A DNA stretch of 64,000 nucleotides from Planctomycetota bacterium. GTDB taxonomy: Bacteria; Planctomycetota; UBA1135; GCA-002686595. The notes beneath the pieces were generated by a model that was given only the letters and a program-made list of their open reading frames with translations, did not search any database and was not told the origin of the DNA. The stretch lies in assembly GCA_020638855.1 (NCBI GenBank), contig JACKHT010000005.1:62001-126000 (forward strand). Reading direction: 5' to 3'. Within the stretch, counting starts at the first letter, position 1. Every line of letters begins with the position of its first letter. The translations under genes and the position numbers were made by a program. This document shows positions 52,614 to 61,544 of the stretch, piece after piece.

Positions 52614-54341
52614 ATGAAGCGCTTCCTCCTCCCCTTCGCTGTCTGCCTCGCGTTCCTCGCCCAAGTTTCCTGGGCCCGCTCCACCCAGGAGCCGGGGCCC
52701 GAAACGCAGATCAAGGACGAACTCGATGGTGTCGTGCGCTGGATGCGTGCGCAGCAAGACCGGGCCACTGGAGCCTACGGCGATACGGCCACCACGGCCT
52801 GGGTGCTGTGGGCCATGGGTGAGAGCCCGCGCAAGTACCGCGCAGGCGATGGCGTGTTCGTGCGCGGGGCGCTCGACTACTTGGCCGGAAAACAACTCGA
52901 TAGCGGCGCGTTCGCAGATGCCCAAGGCAAGGCCGATCGAGGCCTGACGCGCCTTGCGACCCGCGCGCTGTTCGTACACCTCGATGCCTCGCGCAAACCC
53001 GCCTACGGCAAGGCCCTGGCCTGGCTTGCCGCCCAGGGAACCGAGGACGGGGAAAGCGACCCCTTGCCCGACAAGCTCGAAACCGAAGCCGCCCGCAAGC
53101 ATGTGCGTGCGCTGTTGGCCACTTGCGAGGACGGACACTGGAACGGGGCGGACGGGCCCGACCTCTTGCAAACCGCCAAGAACGCTGTCGATTTGGCGCG
53201 CTACGAATCGATGTTCCGCGAACACGGCAACGATGCTCCCGTGGTGCCCCTAGGCCCGTTCACGGACGCCGATCGGGACATGGTTTTGGTTGCCATGCAG
53301 CGCGGTGCGCAGTTCCTGGTGCAAGCTGCCGAAGACGGCAAGTATGGCATGCCCGGACAACCGGACGCGGGCTTGACCGTGATGGTCCTTGGGGCCCTGC
53401 AAGGCATGCCCCAGCCGCGCGACCCGGAGGTCCAAGCGATCCTCGACAGCGGACTCGATTGGATGGTGTCGCTGCAGAAACCCGATGGCTCGATCCACCA
53501 AGGGCGGCTGGCCAACTACGTGACCTCGGCGGCGGTTTTGGCGCTGTCCAAGAGCTCCAAGCCCAGCCACCAAGCGGCCGTCCAAAAGGCCCAGGCCTAC
53601 CTCCTGCACCTGCAGGCCGACGAAGAAGAAGGCTACTCCGAAGGCGACCGCTACTACGGCGGCATTGGTTACGGCGACGACGAGCGACCCGACCTGTCCA
53701 ACCTACAAATGGCGCTCGAAGCGTTGGATGCTTCGGGGCTGCCCAAGGATCACCCCGCCTACAAGCGCGCGCTCATTTTCCTCGAGCGTTGCCAAAACCG
53801 CTCCGAGAGCAACGACATCACCATCGAGGACGGCGACGTAATCATCACCTCGGGCGACGATGGCGGCAGCGCGTACCAGCCGGGCGAATCCAAGGCTGGC
53901 TACGTGGTGTTGGCGGACGGCAAAAAGGTCCCTCGTTCGTACGGATCGATGACCTACGCCTTGCTCAAGAGCTTTGTGTTGGCGGGTCTCCAACCCGACG
54001 ATCCGCGGGTTAAGGCGGCTTTCGACTGGCTGCAAGCCAACTACACCGTCGATGTGAACCCTGGTTTTGACACCTCGCGCGATTCGCATGCCGCCTACCA
54101 GGGGTTGTTCTACTACTTCGTTTCGATGGCCCGGGCCCTCAATGCGTTGGGTGCGGAGGAGTTGGTCGACTCAGAGGGCAAGCCCCATGCGTGGAAGCGC
54201 GAATTGGCGGGTCGCTTGGTCGCCATGCAAAACCGCGAGAGCGGATCCTGGTCGAACCGCAATGCGCCCCGCTGGTGGGAGGGCAATCCGATCCTCGGAA
54301 CTGCCTACGCGTTGTCGGCACTTTCGGAGACCCTGCGCTAG
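52614..54341 (+). CDS. secreted prenyltransferase/squalene-oxidase-repeat (alpha6/alpha6 barrel) protein
   Basis: Product of 575 residues from the ATG at 52614 (MKRFLLPFAVCLAFLAQ signal peptide). The rest has repeated helical hairpins with QW-like motifs: ALDYLAGKQLDSGAF, LDWMVSLQKPDGSI, AQAYLLHLQADEEEGYSE, FDWLQANYTVDVNPG and LVAMQNRESGSW. This matches the terpenoid-cyclase/prenyltransferase alpha-alpha toroid. The DxDD and DxxxxD/E acid motifs of terpene cyclases are absent, and export argues against terpene chemistry. Such secreted toroids are common in Planctomycetes and functionally unassigned. An acidic loop (ESNDITIEDGDVIITSGDD) around residue 400 may bind metal. Confidence 0.82.
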   Translation: MKRFLLPFAVCLAFLAQVSWARSTQEPGPETQIKDELDGVVRWMRAQQDRATGAYGDTATTAWVLWAMGESPRKYRAGDGVFVRGALDYLAGKQLDSGAFADAQGKADRGLTRLATRALFVHLDASRKPAYGKALAWLAAQGTEDGESDPLPDKLETEAARKHVRALLATCEDGHWNGADGPDLLQTAKNAVDLARYESMFREHGNDAPVVPLGPFTDADRDMVLVAMQRGAQFLVQAAEDGKYGMPGQPDAGLTVMVLGALQGMPQPRDPEVQAILDSGLDWMVSLQKPDGSIHQGRLANYVTSAAVLALSKSSKPSHQAAVQKAQAYLLHLQADEEEGYSEGDRYYGGIGYGDDERPDLSNLQMALEALDASGLPKDHPAYKRALIFLERCQNRSESNDITIEDGDVIITSGDDGGSAYQPGESKAGYVVLADGKKVPRSYGSMTYALLKSFVLAGLQPDDPRVKAAFDWLQANYTVDVNPGFDTSRDSHAAYQGLFYYFVSMARALNALGAEELVDSEGKPHAWKRELAGRLVAMQNRESGSWSNRNAPRWWEGNPILGTAYALSALSETLR

Positions 54342-54398
54342 GGCGAGGATTCGCCACCGAGCTCGGTTCCGCCCCGAGGAATCCCGCCGCCGAGGCGC

Positions 54399-54404
54399 TA
54401 TACT
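54399..54404 (+). promoter_or_regulatory. -10-like box of the FAH-family gene
   Basis: TATACT lies six bases before the GTG at 54411, which supports that start over the TTG at 54405, itself inside the spacer. The promoter also serves the coupled M48 gene. Confidence 0.55.
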
Positions 54405-54410
54405 TTGGGC

Positions 54411-55325
54411 GTGAATCACCCCCCCCTACCTGTTCGCATCCTGCGGCTCACGGGGCCCCGGCGTCGCTGGGTGCTCGATGACGGCACGGGCCTCTACGAC
54501 CTGAGCGAATTCCTGCGCCAGTCGGGGCGACCCGACGACCTGTTCGAACTGGCCCAAGACGGATGGTTCGGCCCCGAACAGCTGGAGGCCAAACTCCCGC
54601 GCAGCGGGAACACCACCTGGCAACCGATCGAAGCCGGGCCCGACGGGCTCCCCAAGGAAGGGCTGGGGCTCCCCCTGGCGCGCGAATCCGTGGGCAAGAT
54701 CCTGGCCCTGGGCAAGAACTTTCGAGCCCACGCCGAAGAGTTCCACGAGGCCGTGCCCGAAGAACCGCTGTTCTTCAACAAGCTGCCCGAAACCTTGGTG
54801 CCTTCGGGCACCCCAGTGAAAGTCCCGGGGTGGTACCGGGGCCGGGTGGACCATGAGGTGGAATTGGCCGTGGTGATTGGGCTCAAAGGCCGCGACATCA
54901 GCATCGACGATGCGATGGAGTACGTGGCCTTCTACACCCTGGCCAATGACTTGACCGCGCGCAGCCTGCAGGGGTCCGACCGCAAGCTTGGGTATCCCTG
55001 GTTCCGTGCCAAGAACATGGACGGGTTCTGCCCGCTCGGTCCAGCGCTGGTTCCCCAGGGTTACTTGGACCCGAACAACGTGGCCTTAACCGCCAGCGTG
55101 GGCAGCGAGGTGCGCCAAAGCGCCAACACCTCCGACTTGGTGGTCACGATCCCCGAAGCCATCGCCTACCTATCGCGTCACCTGACCCTGCACCCGGGCG
55201 ACTTGATTTTGATGGGTACGCCCTCGGGCGTAGGCGCCCTCGAACATGGGGATGTGGTCATCTGCCGCGGGGAACCGATTGGAACGCTGACCACCCCTAT
55301 CGAACGCCCCGAGTCCAGCCGATGA
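54411..55325 (+). CDS. fumarylacetoacetate hydrolase-family protein
   Basis: Product of 304 residues from the GTG at 54411. The N-terminal 80 residues are a variable cap. The FAH core includes ILALGKNFRAHAEEF, VDHEVELAVVIG with the metal-binding Glu residues, AFYTLANDLTARSLQ, KNMDGFCPLGPALV and GDLILMGTPSGVG. Members hydrolyse or decarboxylate beta-diketo acids (for example oxaloacetate or acylpyruvates); substrate not predictable here. It overlaps the M48 gene by four bases, an odd pairing between metabolism and proteolysis. Confidence 0.9.
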   Translation: MNHPPLPVRILRLTGPRRRWVLDDGTGLYDLSEFLRQSGRPDDLFELAQDGWFGPEQLEAKLPRSGNTTWQPIEAGPDGLPKEGLGLPLARESVGKILALGKNFRAHAEEFHEAVPEEPLFFNKLPETLVPSGTPVKVPGWYRGRVDHEVELAVVIGLKGRDISIDDAMEYVAFYTLANDLTARSLQGSDRKLGYPWFRAKNMDGFCPLGPALVPQGYLDPNNVALTASVGSEVRQSANTSDLVVTIPEAIAYLSRHLTLHPGDLILMGTPSGVGALEHGDVVICRGEPIGTLTTPIERPESSR

Positions 55326-56455
55326 GCTCGAATCCCTACGAACCGGCGGCTAGCTTTGCGGGGCGCTTGCGCAGCAAGGGCATCCCCGAGGGGAGCGTGG
55401 CGGCCACCTTCCGGGTCACCCAAGCGGGCATCCAGGCCACGCCCGAGCATGGCGCGGTCCAGGAGTTGGGGCTCGAGCGCTTGCGCCTACGCCGCGATGA
55501 GGGCGGCGCGCTGATTGCGACCGATCCCGGCTCCAAAACCAGCGTCGTTTGCGACGATCCTGAGTTCTTGCGCGCCCTGGAAACCGTGGCTGGCAACGAA
55601 CTCAACGAAGCCATCTCGCGCTTGGAAGGGCTCAAAGTCTCCAGCCGTGGTCAGCACCTGTTCGGGTGTTTCCTCGCGCTGGTCTTTACGGGGCTGTTGC
55701 TCTGGTCGCTTCCATCGATGTTCCACAAAGCCATCCGCACCACGGTGGCCGCCTTACCGACCTCGGTCGACAAGGCCATCGGGGAGAATGTACAGGAGGC
55801 CATGGAAACGGGTGGCCCCGTGCTCGACGACGAGGCCATTCGGGCCCCGCTCCAAACCCTGCTCGATCGGCTCACCCCCCACGCTCCGCTGGAGGGGATC
55901 GAGTATCAGTTTCGGGTGGTGCGTAGCGATGTGTCCAACGCCTACGCCTTGCCCGGTGGCTACATCACCATCTTCTCGGGTCTGATCGAACAAAGCGCCA
56001 CCCCGGAACAGGTGGCTGGGGTCTTGGCCCACGAGATTGCCCACGTCGAGCGCCGCCACGGGTTGCACCGCGTCGCGCAGCAGGCGGGTATGATGGCCAG
56101 CATGGCTTTGCTGGTGGGTGATCTGAGTGGGCTGGAGGCGATCGCGGTGAAGGTCTTCACCATGCAACAAGGCGCGGCCTATTCGCAGGAACAGGAAACC
56201 GAAGCGGACCTCGAAGGCGTTCGCATCCTGATCGATGCGGGGATCAACCCGGAAGGCTTGGTGCAGTTCTTCGAACTCATGCGGGCCGAGGTGGGCGATG
56301 TGCCTGCAGCCATGTCGTGGGTATCTTCGCACCCGCGGTTTGACGAACGCATCGCGGCCATCCGAGCGGACTTGGCGACGCGCGCTTTGCCGGAGCAGTG
56401 GCAACCCTTGGACCTCGATTGGGAGCAGCTCAAGCAGGACTTAAGCGACCAGTGA
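55322..56455 (+). CDS. membrane-anchored M48-family metalloprotease
   Basis: Product of 377 residues. A soluble N-terminal 110 residues precede one membrane helix (LFGCFLALVFTGLLLWSL, 113-130). The catalytic part has the zinc motif VLAHEIAHVERRHG (HEIAH at 237-241), an ETEADLEGVRIL that supplies the third ligand, and SHPRFDERI near the C-terminus, as in HtpX/BepA/Oma1-type proteases. NAYALPGGYITIFSGLI is the typical segment upstream of the zinc site. A role in envelope protein quality control is usual for the family. Coupled to the FAH gene by ATGA. Confidence 0.9.
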   Translation: MSSNPYEPAASFAGRLRSKGIPEGSVAATFRVTQAGIQATPEHGAVQELGLERLRLRRDEGGALIATDPGSKTSVVCDDPEFLRALETVAGNELNEAISRLEGLKVSSRGQHLFGCFLALVFTGLLLWSLPSMFHKAIRTTVAALPTSVDKAIGENVQEAMETGGPVLDDEAIRAPLQTLLDRLTPHAPLEGIEYQFRVVRSDVSNAYALPGGYITIFSGLIEQSATPEQVAGVLAHEIAHVERRHGLHRVAQQAGMMASMALLVGDLSGLEAIAVKVFTMQQGAAYSQEQETEADLEGVRILIDAGINPEGLVQFFELMRAEVGDVPAAMSWVSSHPRFDERIAAIRADLATRALPEQWQPLDLDWEQLKQDLSDQ

Positions 56456-56504
56456 GCGCGATGGCCAAGCGGCGGTCCGACGCTCGCCTCGACTCCAATG
56501 TGGC

Positions 56505-57074
56505 CTAGGAGGCGCGGCTTGACAGCGGCGCCGGCCTTCCCTGGCGGGTCAGCATGGCGTACAGCACGTAGCCACCCCATGCGATCGAAGACCACATCAA
56601 AAGGAACGCGAGCACGCGCAGGACTCCCGACAGGAATCCGTCCATCTCCAACAGGTGCATGCGCGTGAGCAAGTAGTTCCAGTCATGGATGGGATCGCCT
56701 CCACCCAGACTCACCAGCGGCAACGATTGGCTGCGCGCATCTCCTAGGTACGTGGCCACCCCATACAGGCTGGTGGACCACCACACTCCACCCACCGTGA
56801 GTGCGAACAGATCGTTCTGCCGCACGAACACCGCGATCACCGCCATCGGTGCGAGGACTTGGAACAGCGATCCCCCCGCCACGCCAAGCAACGGTCCTGC
56901 AAAGCCCAGCACCACATGCCCGATCTCGTGGATGCCCAGGGTGATCGCATCGAACAGGGTCGGCGCGTTGGGGTGGATCGTAAGCCGCACGCCCAGCCAA
57001 ACGAGCCACAGAAAAAGGGGCAGTCGAATCCACCCGTTGCGCCCGCGCACGGCGTTGTCGAAGGTATCGCCCAT
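56505..57074 (-). CDS. small membrane protein with HEIGH motif (M50-like)
   Basis: Product of 189 residues from the ATG at 57074. Hydrophobic segments include LPLFLWLVWLGVRLTI, LGIHEIGHVVLGFAGPLLGVAGG, LAPMAVIAVFV and VLRVLAFLLMWSSIAWGGYVLYAML. HEIGH (49-53) at the start of a membrane helix, followed by a Gly-rich stretch, resembles the zinc motif of site-2 proteases, but the second motif (NxxPxxxLDG) is not present; HDWNYLL could provide a ligand. It may be a peptidase or simply a zinc-binding membrane protein. It faces the M48 gene tail to tail. Confidence 0.7.
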   Translation of the reverse strand: MGDTFDNAVRGRNGWIRLPLFLWLVWLGVRLTIHPNAPTLFDAITLGIHEIGHVVLGFAGPLLGVAGGSLFQVLAPMAVIAVFVRQNDLFALTVGGVWWSTSLYGVATYLGDARSQSLPLVSLGGGDPIHDWNYLLTRMHLLEMDGFLSGVLRVLAFLLMWSSIAWGGYVLYAMLTRQGRPAPLSSRAS

Positions 57075-57163
57075 GGGGCGCCTTTCGGCCCAAGCTAGGC
57101 GTTCGCTGAAGCGATCTAGCCGCCTTCTCCTTCTGGGGCGAAGGACGGCGGGCGTCCATGGGC

Positions 57164-58540
57164 TCAAACCACCGGCTTGGCCAACCCAATCGTTTTGGGC
57201 GTGGTGAACTGACGATGGCCTTCGGGGCCCCCCAGGAAGCCGAACCCCGATTGGCGCGCGCCGACCCAAGGGGTGCCCGCCGCACCGGCCAGATAGCGGT
57301 TGATTCCCACCTGCCCCGCGTGCAGCGCTTGGGCCACGCGCTGGCCGCGCTCGAGGTCGCTTGTCCACACGTTGGCGCCGAGCCCGTACGGGGTGTCGTT
57401 GGCAAGCGCGATGGCCTCGGCCTCCCCCCCTGCAAAGCGGCTCAGGGCCACCACCGGACCAAAGGTCTCTTCGCGTGTGATGCGCAAACCTTGCCCCACA
57501 TCGGCCAGCACGGTGGCGGGGTAGTACGAACCGGGGCCGTCGGGCAGCACCCCGCCCAAGAGCAAGCGCGCGCCGCCTTCGACCGCATCGAGCACCTGCG
57601 CGTGGACCCGCTCGCGCTGCGCTTCGCTGACCAAGGGGCCCATGTGCACATCCTCATCGAAACCGTCCCCATGTTGCCAATCCTTGGCGAATTGCAGGAC
57701 CTTGGATTCAAAGGCATCGGCTACGTTGGCCTCGACGTACACACGCTCGACGCTGCAGCACACCTGTCCCGTGTTGCGCAGCGAATGGGTTACGGCGCAC
57801 TCGGCCGCCGCATCCAAGTCTGCGTCGGCAAACACGACCATGGGATCCTTGCCGCCCAACTCGAGCACCAGCCGTTTGAGCCCCCCCGCCGCGCGTTCCA
57901 TGATGCGCATGCCCGTATCCCGGCTCCCCACGAAACCGATCATGTCGATGTCTCCGCCCACCAGCTCGGCGCCCACCTCGCCTGCTCCTTGCACCAGTTC
58001 GAGCACCCCTTCGGGCAGATGCCGCGCCAGCGTGCGATGGATGAGCTCTCCGGTGAGCGGTACGTGTTCGCTGGGCTTGAACACCACGCTGTTGCCGGTC
58101 ACCAGCGCCGGGAGCAGGATTGAAAGCGGCATCCCCAGGGGAAAGTTCCAAGGCGTGATCGCGGCCACCACCCCGTGGGGCACGCGCACCACGACGGTGT
58201 CGACCGACTCACCCGCGATGCGCTGCGGTTCGATGGCGCGCACGATTTCCTGGGTGGTTTCCCCCACCCCCGCCAGGTAGCCGCGGACTTCCCCGATGGC
58301 GGAACGGCGCGTCTTGCCCATCTCGCGCGTGATCGTATTGGCCAACTCGGATTCGATTTCCGCGAAGTCCACGAGGCTAGCAAGGACCTGTTGTCGGCGA
58401 TCGTCTGCAGTCCGCGCTGCCCAAGCTGGCTGGGCGGTACGCGCCCGTGCAATGGCCGCATGCACTTCTTGGGTTGTGGCGGCCTCCACCGTGGCCAAGA
58501 CTTCGCCGTTGGCAGGATTGCGGTCTATCAGGGGTTCCAT
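57164..58540 (-). CDS. NAD(P)-dependent aldehyde dehydrogenase
   Basis: Product of 458 residues, slightly shorter than average. The cofactor and catalytic features are complete: TPWNFPL with Asn132, FKPSEHVPLTG, LELGGKDPMVVF with Glu227, the catalytic Cys261 in TGQVCCS, and EETFGPVV. The sequence is nearest the succinate-semialdehyde dehydrogenase-like group (E-L-G-G-K-D-P and the IDMIGFVGS stretch). The substrate cannot be fixed. TAGGAT lies exactly six bases before the ATG. It runs in the same direction as the SDR upstream, with 35 bases between. Confidence 0.93.
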   Translation of the reverse strand: MEPLIDRNPANGEVLATVEAATTQEVHAAIARARTAQPAWAARTADDRRQQVLASLVDFAEIESELANTITREMGKTRRSAIGEVRGYLAGVGETTQEIVRAIEPQRIAGESVDTVVVRVPHGVVAAITPWNFPLGMPLSILLPALVTGNSVVFKPSEHVPLTGELIHRTLARHLPEGVLELVQGAGEVGAELVGGDIDMIGFVGSRDTGMRIMERAAGGLKRLVLELGGKDPMVVFADADLDAAAECAVTHSLRNTGQVCCSVERVYVEANVADAFESKVLQFAKDWQHGDGFDEDVHMGPLVSEAQRERVHAQVLDAVEGGARLLLGGVLPDGPGSYYPATVLADVGQGLRITREETFGPVVALSRFAGGEAEAIALANDTPYGLGANVWTSDLERGQRVAQALHAGQVGINRYLAGAAGTPWVGARQSGFGFLGGPEGHRQFTTPKTIGLAKPVV

Positions 58541-58552
58541 TTCCCCATCCTA
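58541..58552 (-). promoter_or_regulatory. leaderless promoter box of the aldehyde dehydrogenase gene
   Basis: On the minus strand TAGGAT (58547-58552) then six bases then ATG, in the short gap after the SDR stop. It suggests that the dehydrogenase is transcribed independently of the SDR. Confidence 0.5.
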
Positions 58553-58575
58553 GCGCATTCCGGCGAGCCTTGCGG

Positions 58576-59301
58576 CTAGAGCAGGAATCCACCCGCGACT
58601 TCGAGGTTTTGGCCTGTCACGTGGCTCGCTTGCACCATCCAAAGCGCCGCGTCGGTGATGTCCTCGAGGCTTCCGGGGCGTCCGAGGGGAATCGCCTTCC
58701 AGACCTCGGGATCGAGGGTGTCGACCGAAGCGCCCGCGTGGGGCACGATGCCCGGAGACAGCATGTTCACCCGCACGCCGTGGTGCGCCTCTTCGAGGGC
58801 CAACGAACGCATGTAGGCGAGCAACGCAGTCTTGGCCACCACGTAGGCGGCACTGCCCTTGCGCGCGGGTCGGGTTTCCATCCCTGCGGTACCGAACATC
58901 AACACTTGACCGCGCGTTTCGCGCAAGGCGTTGCGCGCAGCATCCACTAGGTGCACCGCCGAGAGCAGGTTGGTGCGCAGGAGGTCCTCCCACTGGGTGG
59001 CGGTGGTTTGTTGGAGGGTCGCCAAGTGGTAGGTTCCCACGCCCAAAATCAAACCGTCGAGACGCCCTTCGCGGGCCAAGACGGCTTGAACGACCTGGTG
59101 CGCAACGCTGGGATCGCGCAGGTCCCCTCCGTGCACCCGATCGGGCCCGAGCGCCCTGGCCAAGGCTGCCAAGCGACCCGAGTCGCGCGCCATGCCATGC
59201 ACCCGAACTCCCTGGTTCGCCAGCGCAAGGGCCACCGCATGGGCCAGCCCGCGGCTGGCGCCACTGACCAAAAACACCCGCTCGCTCTGGGACTCCGACA
59301 T
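58576..59301 (-). CDS. short-chain dehydrogenase/reductase
   Basis: Product of 241 residues. The Rossmann motif is VSGASRGLAHAVALAL, the structural motif is LILGVGTYH (NNAG-like), and the active-site pair is YVVAK. The usual catalytic Ser stretch (ISS) is replaced by MFGTAG, so a Thr may serve instead or activity may be reduced. The C-terminus (VTGQNLEVAGGFLL) is typical. Substrate unknown. TAGAAT lies eight bases before the ATG. Possible partner of the downstream aldehyde dehydrogenase in alcohol-aldehyde oxidation, by position only. Confidence 0.87.
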   Translation of the reverse strand: MSESQSERVFLVSGASRGLAHAVALALANQGVRVHGMARDSGRLAALARALGPDRVHGGDLRDPSVAHQVVQAVLAREGRLDGLILGVGTYHLATLQQTTATQWEDLLRTNLLSAVHLVDAARNALRETRGQVLMFGTAGMETRPARKGSAAYVVAKTALLAYMRSLALEEAHHGVRVNMLSPGIVPHAGASVDTLDPEVWKAIPLGRPGSLEDITDAALWMVQASHVTGQNLEVAGGFLL

Positions 59302-59356
59302 GCTTGCCTATTCTATCGCTTGGGATGGGGCCCCGTATACCGAGTCTAGGATCGCG

Positions 59357-60079
59357 CTAATGGATCCAACCGATTCGATCGAACGGCCAGACCCGCAAAC
59401 GGACCAGCCCGCGCACCAGCCCTTGCGGCACTTGACCGAATTCGCGCGAATCGGAGCTGCGGATGCGATTGTCTCCCAGCACGAAGTAGTGGCCGGGTTT
59501 GACGATGGTGCGCACCGAGGTATACGGGTCGAGCGATTTGACCGAGACGTAGGGCTCTTCCACCGGGTTGCCGTTGACCCAAACGCCACCATATTGGATG
59601 ACCACTTCGTCGCCAGGCAGCCCCACCACCCGCTTGATGTAGTCCATACGCGGATCGAGCGGGTAGCGCAGCACGATCACGTCGCCCCGATCCACCGGCG
59701 CAAAGGCATAGGTTAGGTGGTCTACCAGGATGCGATCACGATCGTGGATGCCCGGCATCATCGAAGCGCCGCGCACCTCGGAGTAGTTGAAGGTCAAACT
59801 CGCGAGCACCGCCAAGGGCAGCAGGATCTTGGTGGTGGTCACCCCCATCCAAGCCAGGCGTCCCGGCAACGTTCGTGTCCTTGGGTCGACCGCCGGCAGC
59901 ATCGGCTGCAAGAGCCGCGGATCCACTGCAGGCAAGGCAACCATTTGGGCCTCACCCGGATCCATCAATTGGGCCAGGGAGGGTGCGGGATCGCCCACGG
60001 TGGTTTCCCCCTCAACGGCAGGTTCGGAAAAATATTCCGAATCGGCCGGCGTAGCGTTTGAGAACCGCGGAGCATCCAT
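59357..60079 (-). CDS. lepB: signal peptidase I
   Basis: Product of 240 residues from the ATG at 60079. After an acidic N-terminal stretch of 70 residues and one membrane helix (ILLPLAVLASLTF), box B gives GASMMPGI with the nucleophile Ser106, and box D gives DYIKRVVGLPGDEV with the general base Lys149. GDNRIRSSDSREFGQVP is box E. It removes signal peptides on the outer face of the inner membrane; this window alone encodes many of its likely substrates. The long acidic cytoplasmic leader is unusual. It is divergent from the ABC permease gene at 60195. Confidence 0.93.
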   Translation of the reverse strand: MDAPRFSNATPADSEYFSEPAVEGETTVGDPAPSLAQLMDPGEAQMVALPAVDPRLLQPMLPAVDPRTRTLPGRLAWMGVTTTKILLPLAVLASLTFNYSEVRGASMMPGIHDRDRILVDHLTYAFAPVDRGDVIVLRYPLDPRMDYIKRVVGLPGDEVVIQYGGVWVNGNPVEEPYVSVKSLDPYTSVRTIVKPGHYFVLGDNRIRSSDSREFGQVPQGLVRGLVRLRVWPFDRIGWIH

Positions 60080-60194
60080 CGGAAGACCTATCGGCCCCAG
60101 GGCCCGAAGCGCTTGAATCGCTTTGGACTCCCCGTACCTCTGGGCTAGGATCCAAGCCCAGGCGCTCGCCCGCACCCCGCACCGCTCTCCGCCC

Positions 60195-61544
60195 ATGCCC
60201 CCTGCAACGGCTCCGCCGCATCCCCACCCCATCCAGCCCAAAGCGGGCCCGCGCGGCATTCTCTTGGTGGCCGCGACCGAGTTGCGATCCAGCCTGCGCG
60301 ACCGACAGACCGTCATGAACTCGGTGGTGCTGCCGATCGTGATGTACCCGGTGCTGTTTTGGTTCATCCTGCAAGGCATCCTGGTGGTCCAGGGGCACAA
60401 GGAGCGGACCCGCGTCGAAGTGGCTTTGGTGGGTGCACCCGAACAGGTGGCCGACTTGCAGTCGCGGCTGTTGGGCTTGAGCCTCCCCTTGGACCCGGAT
60501 ACCCAAACCACAACACCGAACCCCGTCGACTTCCGCTCCTTGCCCGATGGCCCCCAGGATGACGCCGCCCTGCGTGCTTGGTTGATCTCCAAGCAACACC
60601 CCGAGGCGGAGTCGATCCCCGATGCCATCCTGCGGCTGCCCGAGGGCCCCAACGACAAAACCCAGCTGTACCTCGAAAGCACCCGCTCGGGATCCGAACT
60701 CGCCGCCGAGCGCATGCGCAAGCGCATCGCGCAGGTCGCCGAGCAACTGCGACAGGATGCGGCCAAATCCCGCGGGCTCACCCCCCAGGACCTGGATCCG
60801 CTCGACATCGCGGAACACACGATCACGACCAGCCGCGATCAAGGCGCATTTGTGCTTTCGCTCTTCTTGCCGATGATGATCATCATCATGGCCGTGATGG
60901 GCGCGTTCTTCCCCGCTGTCGACTCGACCGCGGGCGAAAAGGAACGCGGCACGGCGGAGACGACCTTGCTGCTGCCCATCCCGCGCAGCCAGGTGCTGCT
61001 CGGCAAGATCGTCGCTACGAGCGCCCTGGCCTTCCTGGCCACCGTCCTCAACCTGACCTTCATGGGATTGGCGGCGCGCCACCTGTTGGGCACGCTGGGG
61101 CCCAAGATCCCGTTCCGGATCGAGTTTCCCTTCTTGGCCCTGCTCTATTCGTTGCCGCTGGTACTGCTGTTCTGCTTCTTCGTTTCGGCGGTGTTGACGG
61201 CCCTGGCGGGGCTCACCAAGAGCTTCAAAGAGGGCCAAGCGATGCTGGGCCCGGCCCAGATGGTGTTCATCCTACCGGCCATCATCGGGATCATGCCCGG
61301 CTTGAAACTGGGATTGGGCTGGTCGTTGGTTCCGGTGGTCAACGTCGTACTGGCGGTTCGTTCGATCCTGGTCATGGATTGGCTTCCGATTCCCTACTTG
61401 CTCACCGGCTTGGTGCTGCTCGTCAGCGCTTGGCTCGCAGTGCGCCTGTGCGTCCGTTTGCTCAGTCAAGAAGCCCTGGCGTTCTCCGGCTCGTCGATTT
61501 CCTTCAAACACCTCCTCCGGATGCTTCGTCATGCAAAGTCCTGA
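60195..61544 (+). CDS. ABC-2/NatB-type transporter permease
   Basis: Product of 449 residues from the ATG at 60195. The N-terminal helix (VVLPIVMYPVLFWFILQGIL) is followed by a large external domain (about residues 65-235), then six helices (FLPMMIIIMAVMGAFFP, ALAFLATVLNLTF, ALLYSLPLVLLFCFFVSAVLTAL, MVFILPAIIGIMPGL and others). STAGEKERGTAETTLLLPI is the family's signature loop. This is the NatB/ABC-2 type with a large extracytoplasmic loop, used in sodium or peptide efflux. It overlaps the ATP-binding gene by 14 bases. Confidence 0.88.
   Translation: MPPATAPPHPHPIQPKAGPRGILLVAATELRSSLRDRQTVMNSVVLPIVMYPVLFWFILQGILVVQGHKERTRVEVALVGAPEQVADLQSRLLGLSLPLDPDTQTTTPNPVDFRSLPDGPQDDAALRAWLISKQHPEAESIPDAILRLPEGPNDKTQLYLESTRSGSELAAERMRKRIAQVAEQLRQDAAKSRGLTPQDLDPLDIAEHTITTSRDQGAFVLSLFLPMMIIIMAVMGAFFPAVDSTAGEKERGTAETTLLLPIPRSQVLLGKIVATSALAFLATVLNLTFMGLAARHLLGTLGPKIPFRIEFPFLALLYSLPLVLLFCFFVSAVLTALAGLTKSFKEGQAMLGPAQMVFILPAIIGIMPGLKLGLGWSLVPVVNVVLAVRSILVMDWLPIPYLLTGLVLLVSAWLAVRLCVRLLSQEALAFSGSSISFKHLLRMLRHAKS

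Noticed and set aside
56505..57074. Confident call as site-2 protease
   Set aside because: HEIGH is present, but the second conserved motif is missing, so it is only described as M50-like.
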